A stretch of DNA of 64,000 nt from Gloeopeniophorella convolvens (Eukaryota > Basidiomycota > Agaricomycetes > Russulales). Within the stretch, counting starts at the first letter, position 1, and the number at the start of each line of letters is the position of its first letter. The DNA lies in the NCBI GenBank assembly GCA_022496205.1, contig WTXD01000031.1:62001-126000 (forward strand). The letters run 5' to 3'. Positions 57,346-64,000 of the stretch are shown here, one piece after another. The position numbers were made by a program, and so were the translations under genes. The notes beneath the pieces were generated by a model. It had not been told where the DNA came from and ran no database searches. It saw only the letters and a list, made by a program, of their open reading frames with translations.

Positions 57346-59184
57346 TTAGACTCGGAACTCCTCGACGTATTCCACAATCTCTCGCATGGCCTCCATAACA
57401 GAGCTATCTCCGGCCTCTTCAGAGTGCAGAAAGAGCCGCTTGAGTGGCCGCCCCATCTTCTCGCGAGCGCGAAGAGCCGCCAGGAGCGTGTGCCCCAGTT
57501 CGTCAGGCGTGATACGACCCACGCACATGGTGAGCTGTACTAGTTCTGGAAACGTCACCGATTGAGCCCTCCGAGTCCCTGAGGGTGTAAGGATGCCGCA
57601 GAGGGAGGCTGCCGCAGATTGGTGGCAGCACACGATCTCCATGGCGCGAGGACAGTGTTCTGCGAGCTCGTGCCACGTTCGATCGCTCCCGCACGAGACC
57701 GCCACAGTGTGTGCAAATGACGGAGGGAGGGCGTTATACGCAGCTCGAAAGGCGTTTTCTATCTCTCCATTGACTCGTCCGATGAAGCACAGATTCACGT
57801 CCAGATCGGCGCTAGCACCAATACCGAAACGTGGGATCGCGTTCTGGAAAGGAGTGTACAGGGAAGAGTGGGCCAGGATTTGCAGCCCTCCGTTTTCGGA
57901 GTCGAGGAGCACGAGCGTACCGGTAGGTCCTGAATCCGGGAGCACTTCACCAAGGCGACGGAACGACTTGGTTATCATGGAGGTGAGACCCTGCTCATTG
58001 ACGGTCGTCGCACCCATCGGGATCAAGGCGCGGACTCGCGAATTGGAAGCGAAATCAACATGGTCGAAGAAATAGAGGCAGTCACGCACTCCGATCTCCA
58101 GGTCGAGCCGTCGCAGATGAGGAAGTTCTACGGTCCGTGAGCTCGGCTCCAGCGAGTCCCGTCCAACCGAAAAGCACCGATAAAGCCTGAGGTGCTCCAA
58201 AGCTGGTGTACTGTCCAGGAATTCCACGAATCTTTCCATGCGAGACAATGAGTGCTTCGTTTGTCCGCTCTCGATGATTACGTTGAGGTGCGTTAGGTAG
58301 AGCAAAGGCTGCGCGAAGGGTTGCCATGTGATGAGAAAGTTGCGGAGGGAGATGCTTTGAAGGCGTAGCGAGCCCTCGACTAGACGATGAAGCGGCACAG
58401 GCTGGTGATCTCTTGCTGAAGAGTCCCAGGACACCCACTGATCACAAGCGAGGTCGAGCTTCTTCAGAGCGGGCGCGTTGAAACGGGAGCTGATGAGGTT
58501 GGCCATGACCGTGGGTTTGTTGAGGGCCTTGAGAACTATCTCGGACGCGCGTGAGAAGTCCAACCTGGGGGTGTAGTCCATATATGGCCCCGTGGTCAGA
58601 CGGCCAATAAAACAGAGTTCGCGGGGAGACTGTGCACGAGCTAACACCATTTGGAGCTCTCGGGGGCCTGCTTCGACGACGACGTCCTTCCACAAGGAAG
58701 AAGTATTGAGGACGATATTCCGCCAACGCTGACACACTTGCGAGCAAGTCCTCCGCGCCAGTAGGTGCGCGCGAGATGCGGTCCGGTGGCCTGGGGGATA
58801 TATGGCTGAGATAGTGCGAGGAACAGAGTCACCGCGTGCTGTCTGTCCTTGCAAGTCAATCAAGCTGCCGCGGTGGGACTCCTCGAAAATTAGAACGAGG
58901 ACATCGTAAGGAAGCTTGAAGACCGGTGCCAATGCGTTACGGTGAGCCTTGAGTGCGGGCAGTGCTACGTGCTCTAGCGCTGCGATTTCATCATCAAACA
59001 TGCCCAGGACGCTTCGCTTGACCCCCGTCGAACCGCTCGTAGAAACGGAGGCCGAATAGCTCAAAACATTTTCGCGGAGCTCAAGGCAATCAATCCAGTA
59101 GGATTTAGCACTGTCGCGACTTCGGTGAGCATCCGCGACATGTCATGAGTGAAAAGGCTCGAATGCTCACCTTTCGCAGTACAT
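57346..59184 (-). CDS. F-box/LRR-like protein H
   Basis: Exon 1 59171-59184 is only 14 nt (M-Y-C-E plus two bases). The 60-nt phase-2 intron leads to exon 2 59110-57346: 592 residues. Exon 2 opens SAKSYWIDCLELRENVLSY. FDDEIAALEHVALPALKAH is followed by F-box FKLPYDVLVLIFEESHRG and RTCSQVCQRWRNIVLNTSSL. Repeats include LLYLTHLNVIIESG, FLDSTPALEHLRLYRCF and LPHLRRLDLEIGVRDCLYFF. The end RPLKRLFLHSEEAGDSSVME is intact. The start was chosen because the long frame has no upstream ATG and the micro-exon reproduces the exon junction seen in genes A and G. Confidence 0.84.
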
Positions 59185-60169
59185 CCCGGTCACTTTTGAG
59201 GGATTGGTTTGTCGAAGATTGGGGGCGAAAGGATGCGTCAGAAAAAATGGTTGAATCGGTTCAATTCAGCGAGCTTCAAGTTGCCAGTAGGTGCAGGTAG
59301 CAGGCAGAGGTCAATTGTGTACTACGCGACCTCTGCATGGGGACAATTGTGGCGACAGGTGGCCGATGGCCGGTGGCGACCACGCGCTTTCGTGGCGCCC
59401 GGCAAAAGCCGGTCTGGCCGACCGCTAGGACACCCGACCCTGCAGCTGAGCAAATATCTCATGCCAGATTCGCCATCTCGTCCAGACTCCGACACAGCTA
59501 AGTACCGGGAGAGGGCTACGTATATACGCTCTCAGTACGTGATGCCTACGTAGCTGCTGTCGTCGTGCATCGGAGCTGTGTAAACAAATGAGACGGCAGG
59601 CGACGCCGCAGTCCATGTAAAGCCCAGGCCCAAGGGGCGCCAGCCAGCTTGGCCAGCATTCTACGCTCAGCGTTGATGCGTGCAACCGTCAGTCTCACTT
59701 CAACGCAGTAAATCCAGACCAGAAGTGGGATTAGTCGCCCGCGCCTTCTACGTTTCTTCAAAACCTCCAGAAGCCCGGGCTCACGCTGACTTCTAGTCCT
59801 GTATGCTGTCGGTCTCCACCTGTTCAGGCCGGGGCTCCATCGGAAACGCCTTGGGGTCTGCTCGCATTGTACGCCACGCCGATGCTGCAGTCTCCGAGGT
59901 ACAGCAAGGGATATGGGCAACGCGCGGGAACCGCTTCGCGAGGTCGCGCCATATCAGCTAATCTGTCGTGATGAGGCCGCGCATAAATCCGCGCTGCACT
60001 GTAGCCGCATCGTTCTTCAGGTCCATACTCCTCGAGGTGGCTAAGGGATGCCGCCTGTATTCACTATTGGCGCCCTGCAAAAGAACATATTAAGTACGTA
60101 TCGACATACGCTGAAGCGACGGGGGATTTCCAATGGGAAGTTTGACTGCCGAGGAGCCATAAGGGAGCG
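59185..60169. other. Intergenic; no supported gene
   Basis: Upstream region of F-box H, then sequence with only unconvincing short frames. Confidence 0.45.
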
Positions 60170-60560
60170 GTTCATGAACCGATAACTCGATGGAAGTTGA
60201 ATGAGGTGCGCCCTTGGAGTAACTTACTTAGTCACGGAACGACTGAGGGACGCCTCAAACCACTGGGCGCCGGTGCCTGCGAAGATAGTCCTGCACAAAG
60301 AGGGCACACTTAGAGGAACCTTTCTCCAGCGCTAGTACATACAAACACATGACCCACCCTGAAACAAGCGCCGGGGTTTCCACCAGGGTTCCAAAGTATC
60401 CTGGGGCGTGAATGCAGGTAGAGTATCCCTCCTGACTCAAAGGGAAGGTATGGGGAATGCGGTCTTCCGCGAATCAATCTCGGAACTCTTTGAGAGGGTC
60501 ATCCCTGCATGCCTCGAAAATGAGCATTCGTCTAACATAAGGGCATGCTGGGGTTAGACT
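60170..60560 (-). pseudogene. F-box gene fragment (relic)
   Basis: Minus-strand pieces RRMLIFEACRDDPLKEF (60480-60550) and, in other frames, SGWVMCLYV then RWRKVPLSVPSLCRTIFAG correspond to the F-box core and the SHVCRRWR..LSSPSLWRDI segment of the intact paralogues. A stop codon and frame changes interrupt it and no LRR part is recognisable downstream. It is a 5' fragment only. Confidence 0.6.
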
Positions 60561-61761
60561 TAGTGCCTGACGATGACATCATATGGTCAAGTGCCTCCTT
60601 TCGCGAACGAAAGCGTCCCGCACGGTAGTTCGTAGCACTGACAAAAGGATGAGCAAGATGACAGCCGGCGCAGGAACAGAGGAGATGATCTTTGATCTGA
60701 CATTACTTGTTGATAAATGGACCAGAGAGCGCGATTCGAAACAGGGTAGAGATACGGGCGAATGCCACGCGACTCCTCGGACTGGCAAGGGCTGCACACG
60801 GCGTGAATTTTGCCTTTTAGGCATACAAGGCGCCTCAGCAGTCCACGATGTCTACGAATCTGACCGCAAGTACAGTAAGCGCCGTTGAATTGAACAAACT
60901 GCGAACGGAGGTTGCGCACCCGAAATCGCAAAGCAGGCGGTGCCGGAACGCCTAGAACGCAGCGCTGCACGAGGGCAGTCAGCTTCTGGCTCTGACAGTG
61001 GCCATCCCTGAGCCGCCTAGAAAAATCGCGAACGTTGTTGCACTTACTTAACGGCGGGCCCTCGCCGCAGCTATGCGGCCGAGATTCCACGCTCTGAATG
61101 TTCAGAGATGGTTGCCGATGTGATTGAAGATGGCTGTCAAACGCGCCGACGGAGAACGTGCGAACCCATATGATGCTTGTCCAATCAGGGAAAACGCCGA
61201 CCAGCGTAGCGGGGTTGCGTGTGCGGTAAGAAAAGACAGAGAGGCGCATGCGAGGTTCCCAGCCACAGCCTCCGGGCTCTGGGCATCTCCTGCCGACGCT
61301 CAGAGATCGCTCACCGTCGTGACAGCGGATTGAACAGCAGAAGAGCAAACTGCGGGCATAACTGACCGCTGCGGCTGACGGTCCGGCAACGCCGATGCGG
61401 GCACCACACCCAAAACCGTCTGGAAGTCGTCGAATACGCTGTCATTTGCAGGCATGGAGTCATGAAGGAGGCTGTTCGGTCAAAGTCGGCGGGACGCATG
61501 CTACAGGAAATGTTCGATCCTGGGTCTGGTGGGGAGGAGTCAAGAGCCGGTGATTGTCGCGAAGGCGCCTGACGGCCCAGGCACGGGTTGAATCGCACGT
61601 GGTGTCGCGAGGGGATCAAAAGGAGGAAAATATTCCTCGCCCCGTTTTGCCTTCAGCTCAGCACCCCCCACGCTTTTGCAACGCCTCTGCCGACACGCTC
61701 GACCCCGTCGACGTAAATATCTTAGACCCTCAGTCACTCTTTCTTTCCCACCGTCACTATC
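60561..61761. other. Intergenic upstream of the secreted-protein gene
   Basis: A 253-codon minus frame (60587-61348) is open but shows no domain, is rich in Cys/Ser/Arg and has no homologue I recognise, so it is not called. The last 60 bases before 61762 are a pyrimidine-rich leader. Confidence 0.45.
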
Positions 61762-62719
61762 ATGAAGTCCTTCGCTGTTGCTTCTCTCTTCGCCACCCTC
61801 GCTGTCGCTCAGTCTGTGCGTTGCCATCACCATCTCGTGCTGGTCATGTAACCTCTTTGCTAACTCCTTGTTCGATCTTTGACAGGCGTCCTCGTCCAAT
61901 TCGACGTCGAGCTCGAATCCCCTCATTCCCGCGAACATCAGTACAAGTTGCTCGACCTTCTTCAATCAGCTGAACGACAACGACTCCCTGTCGGCTTGCC
62001 TCGCACCCCTGATCAATGCGACCTCTCAATTCAGCGCGGGTTCCAACGCGACGCAGATTTCCTCCTCCACCATCACCTCCGCTCTTGGCGCCATTTGCTC
62101 TTCCTCAAGCCAATGCGACGTTACCCTCGTCCGCACCCAGCTCACCAGCTTCTACCAAGCCTGCGGACCTGAGCTGACGTCCGCCAAGAACGACGATGTC
62201 CTCCGCTCCTATGATGTCCTCTACCTCCTTCCCGCCCTCCAACAGGCTGTGTGCCAGAAGGACGATTCTGGCGACTACTGCCTAAACAACATTACAACAT
62301 CCTCATCCGCTCCCTCTGGCAAGCGCGCGGTTTTCCGCCGTGCAGATGGCTCCCAGGTTGCGCTCATCCCCGACGTGGCTCAGTACAGCAAGGAGAATAT
62401 CGCTTTCCTCGGCCTGCAGGCCAACCTCACCTCGGACCAGCTCTGCAACCGCTGCACTGCGAACATCATGAACGTGTACACGACCCAGCTTAACGCCGTC
62501 CCCTACGCCCCCGGCATCCAGAACAGCGCTCTTCTCGCTGGCCAGCCTACCCTCTACGATGCCGTGAACAGCAAGTGCGGCGCCGCGCTCCTCGGCGGCC
62601 CCGTTCAGGCGGCAGGTGGCCTCGCGACGGGCGCTGCCCCACGCGCGGCTGACGGCTCGCTTGCGCTCCTCGGCTCAGCCCTCGCTGCCGTGGCAGCCGG
62701 TGCCATCGCCGTTCTCTAG
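61762..62719 (+). CDS. Secreted, probably GPI-anchored protein (DUF7729-like)
   Basis: Exon 1 61762-61815 encodes the signal peptide MKSFAVASLFATLAVAQS. The 70-nt intron (GTGCGT..GACAG) ends right after it. Exon 2 61886-62719 gives 295 residues in all. A Ser/Asn-rich start with N-glycosylation sequons precedes a domain with regularly placed Cys: ISTSCSTFFNQLNDNDSLSA, LGAICSSSSQCD, YQACGPEL, AVCQKDDSGDYCLNN, QLCNRCTANIMN and NSKCGAALLG. The C-terminus SLALLGSALAAVAAGAIAVL is a hydrophobic GPI-attachment tail. Such proteins are widespread in agaricomycetes and uncharacterised; cell-wall or plasma-membrane surface is the likely site. The family name is from memory. Confidence 0.88.
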
Positions 62720-64000
62720 AGGGCGCTGTGCGTCGTGTCTTGTTTTCCATCGGACTCGGCCATATTCTTTTTGCTTATTTGCTACAGTATACCCCTGGGG
62801 AGATCTACTCTGGCACAACTATGGTCATGACCGTGGATGCGTCATTACATGTTAATCGTTACACGCTTGCTCCTAAGTATAAGCCGTACCTTTGCTGTGC
62901 GAGGTCACGTTCGCGAGGATATACTCGTGTCGCTGGCGCATTTGTATATTCATTGCAATTGAAGCTACATATTTCCTAATCCCCCATGGTTCGTGTGAAG
63001 GACCTTAGTCCCCTAAAAAAAACCTCTTGAGAAGGACAGCGAGGTGGATCTGAACAAGTAGTTTCCTTCGGCGCTCCGTGGACACATCTATACAGCAGAG
63101 GGCGCCCGTTACGGCGTGTAGCCACTGGTATTTCGGTTGCTACGCCCGCAGGTTCGCGTGGCCTGGCCGCGCCATCAATATTCAATCCCATGGCCACAAT
63201 TGCATCAAGGCCGACTGACAACAGCTGGCAACCTCTGGCGACGAACAACGAGCCTTCAGTCCAATTCGGCTCGCTCCGGTAAAACTCATGGAAGCCGCAT
63301 GTACGTAATGCGCATGGCGCGAAAACGCAGACCAGCGCTCGAATCCAGACACCAGGTCCCGGCATTGATGCATCGTTGGGAGAAAACGCGTTTCCCCCGT
63401 CCATGATTCAGCATAATATGTGGCAATCTCATACACGGCATCGTAGCCCTATTGTATTTTCGTGGGACAGTCAAGGGACAGTTACAGTATGCTATACTAC
63501 TACAGCCTCTCGGGACGCAGAAGGTTCGGCCGCCGGGACCCAGCTCGTCACATATTCCCGCTAGGCCCAGAGTACCTAGCTCTCTTCCGTCCCTCCGGCT
63601 CAAATATCGAGCCATCTTGTGCGAAAGGGACGTGCCCGTTGTTCGGCATGCTTCCAGCACCCTGCAGCGACGCGCTCGAACTTCTTGCGCGGGGCTGTTG
63701 GCCCGATATCCGCACGGTCGCCTCCGGCAACCGGGGCCTGCTCTGCGGAGCGCGTGCCCGCATAGCGGAATGCGCTGTCGCGTCTGCCCAGGGATCTACT
63801 CATTCAATCGAGGCGTCAGCTGTGGGGTTAGAAGACGCGCGCAGAGCAGGGCGCTCCGCACCTGGTCCTAGGGTACGAAAGCTCGGGAGCTCCACGGAGC
63901 TCTGGGTTGCTTCCTGCTTCCGCTTGCCAAGCCTTATGGGCTCGGGATCGGGATCGGGATCGGGCCCCGGTTCTCCGTAAGGACGCCATATTTTCGTCGA
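62720..64000. other. Trailing stretch without a recognisable gene
   Basis: 3' flank of the secreted-protein gene, then overlapping short frames on both strands. A (GGGATC)n tract occurs at 63944-63964. A gene may begin beyond the window edge. Confidence 0.45.
63944..63964. repeat. (GGGATC)n hexamer tract
   Basis: Three and a half GGGATC units near the window edge. It is not a known telomere repeat, and it sits inside otherwise complex sequence. Confidence 0.85.

Noticed and set aside
60587..61348. 253-codon minus frame
   Set aside because: Open but without recognisable domain; Cys/Arg/Ser-rich composition and no intron-exon logic. Would need expression data.

Overview
The window reads as basidiomycete (Agaricomycete, polypore-like) nuclear DNA. 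The evidence is: genes broken by many 46-90 nt GT..AG introns, a large family of about 590-residue F-box proteins, short lipopeptide mating-pheromone precursors ending in CaaX boxes, an atypical Galpha with a helical-domain insertion, and an esterase of the type called ectomycorrhiza-regulated in Laccaria. I infer the clade from gene content; no species is assigned.

Layout. 1-10 kb: a single-pass membrane protein with a Ser/Thr-rich ectodomain (1533-3566), an alpha/beta-hydrolase esterase (minus, 3590-4878), a perfect 164-bp inverted repeat (6370-6737) and a trypsin-fold GDSGS protein whose frame is broken three times (6871-8979). 10-20.6 kb: F-box genes and F-box pseudogenes on the minus strand, including two copies of one segmental duplication (14.8-16.4 and 18.9-20.6 kb) flanking a short Bud6/Aip3 N-domain gene (17495-18594). 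20.6-29.3 kb: an abruptly more GC-rich block of conserved genes, namely an Na+/H+ exchanger, an atypical Galpha and a Cbf1/USF-type bHLH factor. 29.3-41 kb: three CaaX pheromone precursor genes, all on the minus strand (29820-29936, 31798-31917, 40319-40438), with an F-box gene and a cytochrome P450 between the second and third. 41.8-60.6 kb: a second F-box cluster containing intact genes, decayed copies, an inverted duplicate of the 33-35.7 kb segment, and a 2.29-kb element with terminal inverted repeats inserted in that duplicate. 61.7-62.7 kb: a secreted, probably GPI-anchored protein.

How the parts fit. The pheromone cluster suggests a B-type (pheromone/receptor) mating-type locus or its edge. 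No STE3-type receptor is visible, so a receptor would have to lie outside the window. The exchanger, Galpha and bHLH genes look like ordinary core genes. The F-box loci (about a dozen, in all states from intact to relic) look like a fast birth-and-death family. Several otherwise convincing genes carry single-base frameshifts, often at short homopolymers, so either real decay or draft-assembly indels must be considered when reading the models.
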